DNA of 64,000 nt from Wenzhouxiangella sp. XN79A (GTDB lineage: Bacteria; Pseudomonadota; Gammaproteobacteria; Xanthomonadales; Wenzhouxiangellaceae), in assembly GCF_012272825.1 (NCBI RefSeq), contig NZ_JAAWWS010000132.1:1-64000 (forward strand). Direction: 5' to 3'. A program made the translations under genes and the position numbers. Shown in pieces: positions 41,889 through 50,427 of this stretch. The notes beneath the pieces were generated by a model. The model had not been told where the DNA came from. It was given only the letters and a program-made list of their open reading frames with translations, and did no database searches. How positions within the stretch are numbered: the stretch's first letter is position 1; every line of letters starts with the position of its first letter.

Positions 41889-42635
41889 TCATTCCGGCGC
41901 TGTCTGGAGCCATTGGCGCAAAGCGGTCGGTTCGGTCACGATGATCCTGCCGTAGCGGAAGCTGACAAAGCCCTCCGTTTCCAGCTCCTTCAGATACTGC
42001 GCCACCGTGCTGCGCGAACAGTTGCTCAGCAGGGCGAGGTTGCCATGCGTCAGGTCCAGTTCGACGACGTCCTGGTCCAGCACAGGACCGTCGCGGCAGC
42101 CGGCCACGCGCAGCAGGGCCGCGGCCACTCGTCGCTTGGGCGAGGCCCCGATCAGGTCGTTGATGGCAGTGAAGGCGAACACGGTGGCATTGGCCAGGGC
42201 GAGCGCGAAGAATTTCCACAAACGAGGATCACTGTGCAGGAGGTTGTCGAGGGCCTGTGCCGGAACCCACATGCACTGGCTCGGACGCGTTGCGTATACC
42301 GCTGCCAGTCTCGGTCGTTCCAGGACGTGCGCAAGCTCACCGAACCAGATGCCCGGGCGCAGCTGATGAATCAATTGAGGACCTTCCTCCTGGGGAGCGA
42401 CTTCGAATCCGAAGCAACCGCTGACGACACCATAGATGCCGTTGGGGCAGTCACCGATGTTGTACACGCGCTTGCCTCGATCGAACAGGGGCAGAAGGCG
42501 AGCGCTCGCCAGAAGGGATTCGCGCAAGTCGTCCGGGAACTCCCGTAGCCAGTAACTGGTGGCGAGAAACGCCCTGGCCTCGTTGGCCGAGACCTCGATC
42601 GGATCCGTCATCCTGCGAATGTCCGAATCAGACAT
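41889..42635 (-). CDS. Crp/Fnr-family transcriptional regulator
   Basis: 248 residues from ATG 42635; ATG 42611 is possible. A cyclic-nucleotide-binding-like beta-roll covers about residues 30-150 (LFDRGKRVYNIGDCPNGIYGVVSG, GPQLIHQLRPGIWFGELAHVL) but lacks an obvious cAMP-phosphate RxA motif, so the ligand is uncertain. A C-terminal winged helix (DLTHGNLALLSNCSRSTVAQYLKELETEGFV) provides the DNA recognition helix. No Fnr-type N-terminal Cys cluster. It is divergent from the transporter-like gene and amidohydrolase across 135 bp, so it probably controls them. Confidence 0.85.
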   Translation of the reverse strand: MSDSDIRRMTDPIEVSANEARAFLATSYWLREFPDDLRESLLASARLLPLFDRGKRVYNIGDCPNGIYGVVSGCFGFEVAPQEEGPQLIHQLRPGIWFGELAHVLERPRLAAVYATRPSQCMWVPAQALDNLLHSDPRLWKFFALALANATVFAFTAINDLIGASPKRRVAAALLRVAGCRDGPVLDQDVVELDLTHGNLALLSNCSRSTVAQYLKELETEGFVSFRYGRIIVTEPTALRQWLQTAPE

Positions 42636-42770
42636 TCCGAATCGAACGTCGGTGCTAGCATCGCTGAGCGTCTCGGGGCAGCACACTGCGGAAATGTTGC
42701 GTTGGCCTGCCGGTGAACCGAACGAAATCCACCAGCGCAACGCGCGCGATTCATCGGGAGTATCCAGAAA

Positions 42771-43570
42771 ATGGCTCGTTTTCCATTGATACTGGCAGGA
42801 GGGCTGATTTCGCTTTCCGGGGCGGTTCTCGCTCAGGATAGTGCCGAAGACCTGGCCAGGCAACTGGCCAATCCGGTCGCCGCCCTGATCAGCGTACCGT
42901 TCCAGCTCAACTACGACGGTGATATCGGGCCACTTGATGAGGTGAGCGATGGAGCCTGAATATCCAGCCGGTGATTCCCGTTTCGATCAACGACGATTGG
43001 AACATGATCTCGCGCACGATCGTGCCGCTGATCGATCAGAAGGACATCTTTCCGGACGCCGGCAGCCAGAGTGGGCTCGGGGACGTTCTGCAGATCGTCT
43101 TCTTCTCGCCGAAAGAGCCGACGGCGAACGGCTGGATCTGGGGTGTCGGCCCGGCTTTCCTGCTGCCCACGGCCACCGACGACCTGCTTGGGACCGAAAA
43201 GTGGTCTCTGGGGCCTTCCGTGGTCGCGCTGCGCCAGCGCGGCCCCTGGACGTACGGCGGTCTGGCCAACCACATCACATCGGTCGCCGGCGCCAGTGAT
43301 CGAGCCGATATCAACGCTTCGTTCATGCAGCCTTTCCTGTCCTACACCACCCCGGACGCCTGGACCTTCACGCTCCAGACCGAGGCGACCTACGACTGGG
43401 AGGGCGAGGAATGGTCGGTGCCGATCAGTGCGGTGGCGACCAAGGTGACGAACATCGGCTCGCAGCTCTTCAGCGCCGGTGTGGGCCTGAAGTACTGGGC
43501 CGATGCGCCGGACGGCGCGCCGGGCGGGCTGGGCGTGCGGTTCGTCTTCACGCTGCTGTTTCCGAAATGA
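42771..43570 (+). pseudogene. Frameshifted outer-membrane transporter-family beta-barrel protein
   Basis: The 5' frame gives a signal peptide (ILAGGLISLSGAVLAQ) and QLANPVAALISVPFQLNYDG. The 3' frame gives IPVSINDDWNMISRTIVPLI, DQKDIFPDAGSQSGLGD, WIWGVGPAFLLPTATDD and ends GVRFVFTLLFPK, with terminal aromatic/hydrophobic residues. Together they match a widely conserved outer-membrane family annotated as transporter. One missing G near 42939 (gatgagg-gtgag) would restore LDEGERWSLNIQPVIPV and a protein of about 266 residues. Probably recent damage or a sequencing error, because both halves are otherwise intact. It precedes the amidohydrolase by 20 bp. Confidence 0.8.
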
Positions 43571-43590
43571 ATCCACGGACGAGGAAGACC

Positions 43591-45462
43591 ATGAACGCGT
43601 TTCTTTCGAACTTGCTGATCTCCGCCCTTGTGCTGTCCTCGGCGACTGTTTCCGCGGCCGAAGTGGCCGATACGATCTATCACAACGGTCCCATTCTGAC
43701 CCTCGATGACGATCTGCCGCTGGCCGAGGCGGTGGCCGTCAAGGACGGACGCATTCTTGCCGTCGGTGCGGCCTCGGACGTTCTTCCTCTGTCCGGCGAC
43801 AACACCCGGCTGATGGACCTCGAAGGCAGAACGCTGGTGCCCGGCTTCGTGGAATCACACGGTCATACCTACATGATGGGTCTGCAGGCAGCCACCGCCA
43901 ATCTGCTGCCACCGCCGGACGGCAACGGCGCCGATGTTGCGGCCCTGCAGCGTTTGTTGAGCGACTGGACCGAGCAGAACGCAGGTGTCGTCGAGCGCGT
44001 CGGATGGATCATCGGTTTCGGCTATGACGATTCGCAGCTGACCGAACAGCGTCACCCGACCCGCCAGGAACTCGATGCGGTGTCGACCGACTACCCGGTG
44101 ATCATCATTCACCAGTCCGGCCATCTGGGAGTCGCCAATACCAGGGCACTGGAGCTGGCGGAGGTGACGGCCGAAACGCCCGATCCGCCGGGGGGCGTGT
44201 TCCGGCGCGAGGCGGACGGCAGTCAGCCCAACGGTGTGATGGAAGAGTATGCGTTCTTCTACCTGCTCTCGAAGCTGGCGGCCAACTTCGACCAGCAGAT
44301 CAATGAAACCCTGGTGGTCGAGGGTGCACGCCTGGCCGCTTCGTTCGGCTACACCACCCTGCAGGAAGGACGGTCGAACCTCGAGGCCGTGGACGCCATG
44401 CGCCAGGTTGCCGCCAACGGTGGGCTCGAGGTCGACCTGGTCACCTATCCCGACGTCCTGCTGGTCGAAGACGTTGCGCCTTCCTTGAACTACAGCGGAC
44501 GTTTCCGGGTCGGTGGTGTCAAGCTGACCATCGACGGCTCGCCGCAGGGCAAGACGGCGTTCCTGAGTGAGCCCTATTTCGTGGTCCCGGAGGGTCAGCC
44601 CGAGGACTATCGCGGCTATGCTGCGATCGACGCCGAGACGGTCACGAACGCCATCGACAAGGCCTATGCCAACGGCTGGCAGATCCTTACCCACGCCAAC
44701 GGCGATGCCGCCATCGATATGCTCATCGAAGCGGTCCGGAACGCCAGGCAAAAGTATCCGGATGCCGATGTCCGTCCGGTTCTGATTCACGGCCAGACCG
44801 TACGCAAGGACCAGGTCGCTGCACTCGACGAGCTCGGCATCTTCCCCTCGCTGTTTCCGATGCACACCTTCTACTGGGGCGACTGGCACCGGGAGTCGGT
44901 ACTGGGTCCCGAGCGCGCCGACAACATCTCGCCGACCGGCTGGGTGCTCGAGCGCGGCATGATGTTCGGCAGCCATACCGATGCACCGGTGGCGCTGCCG
45001 GATTCCATGCGCGTGCTGTCGTCGACGGTGACCCGGCGGTCGCGCACCGGCGACATCCTCGGCCCCATCCACCGAGTCACGGTAGAGGACGGTCTCAAGG
45101 CCCTGAGCCTGTGGCCGGCATGGCAGCATTTCGAAGAAGACCGCAAGGGCAGCATCACCGCCGGCAAGCTGGCTGATTTCGCCGTACTCTCGGACAATCC
45201 GATGACGGTCCCGGAAGACGACATTGCAGCCATCCGGGTCCTGCGTACGATCAAGGAAGATGAAGTGGTCTACAGCCGACCGGCCGAGCAGGTGGCCACG
45301 GTTTCATCGGCCCTTTTCGGGGTCGTGCCGGTTGCCCATTCCGCCGCGGCCATCCCCGGCGTTCAGGATGTCCACGGGGACGGTTGCTTCAATCGGGGTC
45401 TGAGCGTGCTGTACACGGCGCTGACCAGCAACAGCCGTAGAACCGCCGGCGCTGTGCGGTAA
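43591..45462 (+). CDS. YtcJ-like amidohydrolase, exported
   Basis: 623 residues from ATG 43591, with GAGGAAG about 6 bases upstream. Signal peptide LISALVLSSATVSAAE. Amidohydrolase-superfamily barrel with metal sites in VPGFVESHGHTYMMG (family HxH), QSGHLGVAN, LTHANGDAAID, VLIHGQTV and GSHTDAPV (Asp). Composite strands RILAVGAASDV and LADFAVLSDNP form the small beta domain typical of YtcJ/NfdA members, some of which deformylate or hydrolyse amides. The last about 60 residues (SRPAEQVATVSSALFGV onward) extend past the usual end. Probably periplasmic and under the divergent Crp-type regulator; substrate unknown. Confidence 0.88.
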   Translation: MNAFLSNLLISALVLSSATVSAAEVADTIYHNGPILTLDDDLPLAEAVAVKDGRILAVGAASDVLPLSGDNTRLMDLEGRTLVPGFVESHGHTYMMGLQAATANLLPPPDGNGADVAALQRLLSDWTEQNAGVVERVGWIIGFGYDDSQLTEQRHPTRQELDAVSTDYPVIIIHQSGHLGVANTRALELAEVTAETPDPPGGVFRREADGSQPNGVMEEYAFFYLLSKLAANFDQQINETLVVEGARLAASFGYTTLQEGRSNLEAVDAMRQVAANGGLEVDLVTYPDVLLVEDVAPSLNYSGRFRVGGVKLTIDGSPQGKTAFLSEPYFVVPEGQPEDYRGYAAIDAETVTNAIDKAYANGWQILTHANGDAAIDMLIEAVRNARQKYPDADVRPVLIHGQTVRKDQVAALDELGIFPSLFPMHTFYWGDWHRESVLGPERADNISPTGWVLERGMMFGSHTDAPVALPDSMRVLSSTVTRRSRTGDILGPIHRVTVEDGLKALSLWPAWQHFEEDRKGSITAGKLADFAVLSDNPMTVPEDDIAAIRVLRTIKEDEVVYSRPAEQVATVSSALFGVVPVAHSAAAIPGVQDVHGDGCFNRGLSVLYTALTSNSRRTAGAVR

Positions 45463-45945
45463 AGCCCTGAACAGGCGAAGGCGGGCCTGCCACCGGTCGT
45501 ATTCCTACGTCGGGCCGGCCCACCGAGAGAGACAGCCAGGCCCTGGTTGCCGACCCTTCCGCTGAGCGCGTCCGAGTGCATGGCGGCCCGGCCGGAAGCG
45601 CCGAAGCGCACGCAATGCTCGATGCAGGACCTGATTCCGGCGCTTCACGGACCACCGGTTCACGGGTCGCTTGCCTCGGGGCACTCCAGTCCGGAGAACG
45701 TGAACCGGCGCCCTGCAAGGCGCGACGGCAGCGCCTAGACGCCTCCAGAGTTCCCGTTACACGGGCTCCAGCAGCCGATGATCGAAGAGCGCGCCCTCGA
45801 GCCCGGGTGTCCGACAGCTCACGACACCTCGGGCCCTGCGGCTCTCGCCCAGATCGATCCAGAAACCTGTGCCAGTGGACCTGATGCCGGGACCGGGGCA
45901 CCGACCGGGCGGACTAGAATGATCGAAAACGATGCAACGCCGATC
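45463..45945. other. Stretch without a supportable gene
   Basis: Frames here overlap on both strands with skewed composition and no family resemblance. A minus-strand segment around 45760-45880 (FWIDLGESRRARGVV, ALFDHRLLEPV) looks faintly protein-like and could be an old relic, but I cannot identify it. Confidence 0.35.
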
Positions 45946-46467
45946 ATGCGAATCCTCCTTCTCCGACACGCCAAATCCTCCTGGGACACGCCCGGATTAC
46001 GGGACCACGATCGTCCGCTGGCACGACGTGGGGAGCGAGCGGCACCGGCGATGGGCGCCTACCTTGCTGGCACGGACCTGCGTGTGCGCCGGATCGTCAC
46101 CTCCACCGCAGCCCGGGCCGAGTCCACCGCGCGTCTGTTCCGGGAGGCCTTCGACCCTGGGATCCCGATGACGAGCCGTCGCGACCTCTACCACGCCGAC
46201 GTCGGGAATCTGCTGACCATTGCCCTGGAAGAGGCGGACGGGGACGACGATGCGCGGATTCTGCTGGTCGGCCACAACCCGGGCATGCACGAGCTCGCGC
46301 TCTTCCTCTGCGGTGAAGGCGATCCCGAGGAGATCGCCCGTCTGCAAACGAAGTTCCCGACCGGCGCGCTGGCCGAATTCGACCTACCCGGGCGGGCGAC
46401 GGGTGAAATCCAGCCCGACAGCGGACGACTGCTGCGCTTCGTACGACCCAAGGACCTGCCGGGATGA
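45946..46467 (+). CDS. sixA: SixA-type phosphohistidine phosphatase
   Basis: 173 residues from ATG 45946 (MRILLLRHAKSSWD); ATG 45919 adds nine residues. Histidine-phosphatase fold: the RHA motif with the nucleophile His, DHDRPLARRGERAAPAMGAYL, TSTAARAESTARLF, the Glu-bearing LYHADVGNLL, and VGHNPGMHELALFL with the second catalytic His. SixA removes phosphate from His in phosphorelay and nitrogen-PTS proteins in the cytoplasm. Length and motif order match the short SixA class. No operon partner: it is flanked by non-coding DNA and element A. Confidence 0.88.
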   Translation: MRILLLRHAKSSWDTPGLRDHDRPLARRGERAAPAMGAYLAGTDLRVRRIVTSTAARAESTARLFREAFDPGIPMTSRRDLYHADVGNLLTIALEEADGDDDARILLVGHNPGMHELALFLCGEGDPEEIARLQTKFPTGALAEFDLPGRATGEIQPDSGRLLRFVRPKDLPG

Positions 46468-46580
46468 GGGCATGCCGACGTCAGGGTACCGGCGCGACTT
46501 CGCTTGCCAGAAGCAGCGGTGAACACGAGTCCGGTCTGGAATCCGTGGTCATCTGCCGACGTTCCCGAGCACTGCCGGTG

Positions 46581-47018
46581 TACCCCGTCATTAATCCTGT
46601 GACATTCAGAGCATGACCGAGTCGACAGTGCAAGACGCAACCCGCAGCGAACGGCAAGCCCTTTACTCGGGTCGGAACGTCGGGTCGGAACGCCGCACTG
46701 TCGACTCGGACGCACTCCCGAAGGGCGAGTCCGCTTTTCATGACCGCTTTTCATGAGCGCTTTTCATGAGCGCTTTTCATGAGCGATCGTGATGACAAGC
46801 GTGGTGACAAGCGCGCTCATCTGGGGCGTCAGGGCGCTTGGAAAGGCTCTACGCAATGTCGGTTCAGGCGCGCTCCTTGAAGGGCGAGTCGGAGAGCATT
46901 CATCTGCGGCGTTCTGTCGCCTGGAAAGGACGCTGCCGTTCCCGGCGAGACAGGCCTTGCAGCCAAATGCTCTCCGACTCGCTATACGTTACACAATGAG
47001 CATGAGTGGCGGGGCACA
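46581..47018 (-). mobile_element. MITE-like element A, copy 2 (438 bp, expanded)
   Basis: Inverted relative to copy 1 at 36129-36384. Read on the minus strand it shares tatagcgagtcggagagc, tttggctgcaaggcctgtc, cctttccaggcgacagaacg, ggagcgcgcctgaaccgac and cttgcactgtcga. The right end meets CTAG at 47019-47022; the left end (taccccgtcatta) has drifted and lacks CTAG. The extra length includes a 13-bp tandem repeat. No transposase. Confidence 0.75.
46731..46782 (+). repeat. 13-bp tandem repeat, four copies
   Basis: Units starting at 46731, 46744, 46757 and 46770: (c/g)cgcttttcatga. The last two are identical, the first two differ only in the first base. It lies inside the expanded element A copy and explains part of its extra length. 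Confidence 0.9.
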
Positions 47019-47060
47019 CTAGACCGACCGCTCTTCGCTGCCGGCCGGACGGGAGCCTTC

Positions 47061-47495
47061 ATGCAGACCATCGACATCACCGAAACCATCGCGCTGCCGA
47101 TCGACCGGGCCTTCGAGCTACTGGCCGACCACGCCGACTACCATCGTTTTCCCGGAATCACTCGGTCCGAACTGCTGCAGGAAGGCACGCCGGCGCCCAA
47201 CGGACTCGGCGCGCTGCGACGTGTGGCGCTGGGCCGGGTCGTACTGGATGAGGAAATCACCGGCTTCGAGCCGCCGGACCGGCTGGCCTACCGGGTCATC
47301 GCCTCGAAACCCGTCGAGGTGGTGCACGAAGGCGGGGTAATCGAACTGACCGAAGTCCCCGAGGGCACCCGCATCCGCTGGCGCTCGACCTTCGAACTGA
47401 AGATTCCGCTGGTCGGCGGGCTCGTCACTCGGCGCGCGGCGCGGCAGTTCGAGCGGGGGTTCCGGAAGGTGCTGCGCGCGCTGCCCGAACTCTAG
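47061..47495 (+). CDS. SRPBCC/START-like ligand-binding protein
   Basis: 144 residues. The helix-grip pattern is clear: ITETIALPIDRAFELLADHADYHRF at the start, a central sheet (GLGALRRVALGRVVLDEEITGFEPPDRLAYRVI), GGVIELTEVPEGTRIRWRSTFELK, and a long C-terminal helix (RRAARQFERGFRKVLRALPEL). These proteins bind hydrophobic molecules in a deep cavity; many are annotated as polyketide cyclase/dehydrase-like. No catalytic residue can be assigned. It is isolated between element A copy 2 and element B copy 2. Confidence 0.82.
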   Translation: MQTIDITETIALPIDRAFELLADHADYHRFPGITRSELLQEGTPAPNGLGALRRVALGRVVLDEEITGFEPPDRLAYRVIASKPVEVVHEGGVIELTEVPEGTRIRWRSTFELKIPLVGGLVTRRAARQFERGFRKVLRALPEL

Positions 47496-47498
47496 CCC

Positions 47499-47653
47499 GC
47501 ATTATTCATGAATGAGCTCGCGCCCTTGCCTGGTCCTTGTCCGCACAGCGAATCGTCCTCGCTCGGAAATACAGCAGGGTATTCCGCTCGGTCGGAAAAT
47601 CCCCTGTGCGAACGATTCCCGGCGCAATCATCGCGGCGATTCATGAATAATGC
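47499..47653 (-). mobile_element. MITE-like element B, copy 2 (155 bp)
   Basis: Same length and ends as the copy at 40194-40348, in the opposite orientation: gcattattcatgaat at 47499-47513 and attcatgaataatgc at 47639-47653. The interior matches the other copy with few differences, suggesting recent spread. It starts 3 bp after the SRPBCC stop codon and ends about 40 bp past the stop of the convergent amidohydrolase. Confidence 0.85.
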
Positions 47654-47691
47654 GGGCGAGTGGGCCACAGACTTACAGCTCCGCCGAGCCC

Positions 47692-49437
47692 TCAGTCCGC
47701 TCGATAGCGGACCTCGCCTTCAACGAGCGTCATCTCCACCTGCAGCCCGGCCAGTTCATCCTCGCTGACGGTCAGCGGGTTGGCGTTCAGCACCGCGATG
47801 TCGGCGCGCTTGCCCGGCGTCAGGCTGCCCAGCTCGTCTTCGTCGAAGACCGCTTCGGCACAGCCCAGGGTGTAGGAGTACAGCGCCTCCATCCGGCCCA
47901 TGGATTGCTCCGGAAAGAACTGCTCGCCGTTGGCCATGCGCCGGGTCACCGACGAGGTGTAGGAGGCAATCGGGGAGATCGATTCCACGGGCACGTCGGT
48001 GCCGTTGCAGATCGTGGCCTCGGCATCCAGCAGCGCACGCCAGACGTAGGCGCGGCGCTGGGCGCGCGCTTCACCGAGGCGCTGGGGCACCCAGGGGCCG
48101 TCGGAGGTGGCGTGTACGCCCTGCATGGACGCGATCACCCCCAGCGCGGCAAAGCGCGGGACTTCATCGGGGTGCAGGGTCTGGGCGTGCTCGATGCGCC
48201 AGCGCAGGTCCTCATCGGCCCGCGCACCCAGCAGTTCTTCGTAGAGATCCAGGACCACCCGATTGGCGCGATCCCCGATCGCGTGGGTGTTGAGCTGGAA
48301 ACCGTTCTCGAGCGCGATCCCCGCCGTCTCGCGGAGATTTTCCAGCGAGGTCTGCGGCAGGCCGGAGGTCTCGGGCTTGTCGGTGTAGGGCTCCAGCAGC
48401 CAGGCGCCGTGGGTGCCCAGCGCGCCGTCGATGTTGCGCTTGAGCGCACGCACGGTCAGGAACCCGTTGCCATGTCCGATCATCCTGTAGTCCGCGACCC
48501 GCGCCCGCAGGTCCTCGTTGGTTTCGTGCCGGACGGCCACGTGCAGCCGAACGGGCAGCCGGCCGGCTTCGGCCAGCGCCTTGAGCCGGTCGATGTCGGC
48601 GAAGTTCGTGCCCATGTCGTGGAAGCTGGTCACGCCGTGTCGCAGCGCTTCCTCGCCGGCCAGTTCGACCTGGCGCTCGAACCGGGCCTGCCGTTCGGCA
48701 TCGCTAAGGCCCGCCTCGGCGGCCACCAGTCGGGCGCGCACCGGGTCCTGGGCGGCCTGCCGCAGAAAGCCGGTGGCCTCGCCGTTGTCGTCGCGAACGA
48801 TGGTCCCGCCGTCCGGATCGGGCGTGTCTTCGTCGATGCCGGCCAGTGCCAGGGCCGCTGCGTTGGCATAGGCGCCGTGGCCGCTGGCGTGGAACAGCAC
48901 CACCGGATTGTCGGGGCTCACTGCGCTCAGGCTGCGGTGATGCGGGATGCCGTCGAACAGCGGCAGGTCCGTGTCGCCCCAGCGTTCCTGGTGCCAGCCG
49001 CGGCCGACGATCCACTCGCCCGGCTCGGCCCCGGCGGCCGCCTCGGCCACCATGGCCACGATCTCCTCGAAGCTTCGCGTCGGCATCAGGTCCAGAATCA
49101 TCAGGGCCTGACCCAGGCCCAGGAAATGGCCGTGGCCTTCGATAAAGCCCGGAATCGCCACGCGCCCGGCCAGGTCGATGACCTCGGTCAGCTCACCGGC
49201 ATGTGCAGCGATTTCATCGGCGCTGCCCACGGCCAGAATGCGCCCGTCCTTGATCGCGATCGCCTCGGCTTCGGGCCGATCGCCATCGACCGTGATGACC
49301 GTTCCACCGGTCAGGATGCGGTCGGCGACTTCGGTCTCGGCCGGCGTTTCGGTCGCAGGACCCGAGTCCTCCGCCGGCTGGCAGGCCGCAAGCGTCAGGC
49401 AGAACAGACTGAGGAGAAACAAACGGATCGAGGTCAT
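47692..49437 (-). CDS. YtcJ-like amidohydrolase lipoprotein
   Basis: 581 residues from ATG 49437. Signal peptide with lipobox LTLAAC, so lipid-anchored. Metal and active-site segments: IPGFIEGHGHFLGLG, HASGHGAYAN, NTHAIGDRANRVVLD, RIEHAQTLHPDEV, GTDVPVESISP, and the C-terminal KRADIAVLNANPLTV. It is a paralogue of the amidohydrolase at 43591 (same order of motifs), differing mainly in having a lipid anchor. NfdA/YtcJ members hydrolyse formamides or amides; no substrate can be named. Isolated gene. Confidence 0.88.
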   Translation of the reverse strand: MTSIRLFLLSLFCLTLAACQPAEDSGPATETPAETEVADRILTGGTVITVDGDRPEAEAIAIKDGRILAVGSADEIAAHAGELTEVIDLAGRVAIPGFIEGHGHFLGLGQALMILDLMPTRSFEEIVAMVAEAAAGAEPGEWIVGRGWHQERWGDTDLPLFDGIPHHRSLSAVSPDNPVVLFHASGHGAYANAAALALAGIDEDTPDPDGGTIVRDDNGEATGFLRQAAQDPVRARLVAAEAGLSDAERQARFERQVELAGEEALRHGVTSFHDMGTNFADIDRLKALAEAGRLPVRLHVAVRHETNEDLRARVADYRMIGHGNGFLTVRALKRNIDGALGTHGAWLLEPYTDKPETSGLPQTSLENLRETAGIALENGFQLNTHAIGDRANRVVLDLYEELLGARADEDLRWRIEHAQTLHPDEVPRFAALGVIASMQGVHATSDGPWVPQRLGEARAQRRAYVWRALLDAEATICNGTDVPVESISPIASYTSSVTRRMANGEQFFPEQSMGRMEALYSYTLGCAEAVFDEDELGSLTPGKRADIAVLNANPLTVSEDELAGLQVEMTLVEGEVRYRAD

Positions 49438-50427
49438 AGGAGGGTCCGGAACAGGCGTCGAGCGTCGACGCGAAAGTAGCACATCTCTTGCCTGGGCAGT
49501 TCTCATCGCAAGAACCCCCCCCGGAGAAGGCCCGGGATTCCGCGCATGGGTGTCCGGACGCTCTCGATATCCCGTGCCGCATGCTTTCGGGCGTTTTCGA
49601 GACGCCCGGCTACCACCCAAGATCCGCGCTCTTCCTGACCGACGTCGCCGCCGACCGGCGGCTCGAGTTTCAGCAGGACTCGCGCGAACCGGGCCCGCTC
49701 ATGGTGCGCGTGCGTTCGGTCTGGACGCCGATCAGCGCCCAGCGATCGCCATCCATCCGGTAGGCCATGATCGAGTCCACTTCCGGCGTGTTGGCCCGTT
49801 CCGGGCCTTCATGAAGCAGCGAAGAGACCCCGAGTTCGAGCACTTCGCCGCGACGGACGGAACTACGAATCACCGTCGAGTCGAGCGGGCCGTACTCAAC
49901 CGACCCGGCGTCAGGCGCAGCAGCACCCCCGAAGAAAATACCGGCCGGTGAGGTCGGACACGATCTGCTGATTGTCCGGCACCGAACCCGGGGCAGCGTG
50001 GAGCTCGTGAAACGCTGCGCTCACTCTACCGACACCCAGTGCGCGATGCACGGCCCGACCCCTCTGTTCCTGACCCCTCTGGTCCTGGAGGGGCCGGAGA
50101 AAAGGGGCCGGAATCTGCCTTGGGCAATTGCCCAGGGAACGCGTTTCCAGTAGATTCCCTCTGGTCTCGGCCCGAAGAGATCGATGCCTGGGATACACTC
50201 GAATCAGCGGTGGCCCGCTGATTCGATGCAGACAACGCACTGGTGCCCCGGCGTGATTCCGGCGGGTGAATGCCGGATCCCCGGGCGCAATCGATCCCAG
50301 GGTTGCCCAGCACGAGATCGCAGGGGCGCCCGTTTCCCCGACGCTTCGATCCGCCAGAACCCGGTAGCCGCGAATCGGATTTCCGGCCGTCCAGCTGTTC
50401 GCTGTTGCCAGAGGAATAGTCGACAAG
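49438..50427. other. Long stretch without a supportable gene
   Basis: Nearly 1 kb. A minus-strand frame at 49670-49873 (LELGVSSLLHEG, SIMAYRMDGDRWALIGVQTE) looks protein-like but short and unidentifiable, probably a relic. Near 50055-50090 the words ctgttcctgacccctctggtcctg form an imperfect repeat, and tgggcaattgccca at 50120-50133 is a perfect 14-bp palindrome. The promoter of the membrane-protein gene at 50428 must lie in the last 200 bp. Confidence 0.4.

Noticed and set aside
46731-46782. 13-bp tandem repeats as a CRISPR array
   Set aside because: Units are contiguous without spacers and far too short; no cas genes are in the window.
49670-49873. A 67-codon minus-strand ORF as a gene
   Set aside because: The middle looks protein-like but there is no credible start signal or family; more likely a relic.
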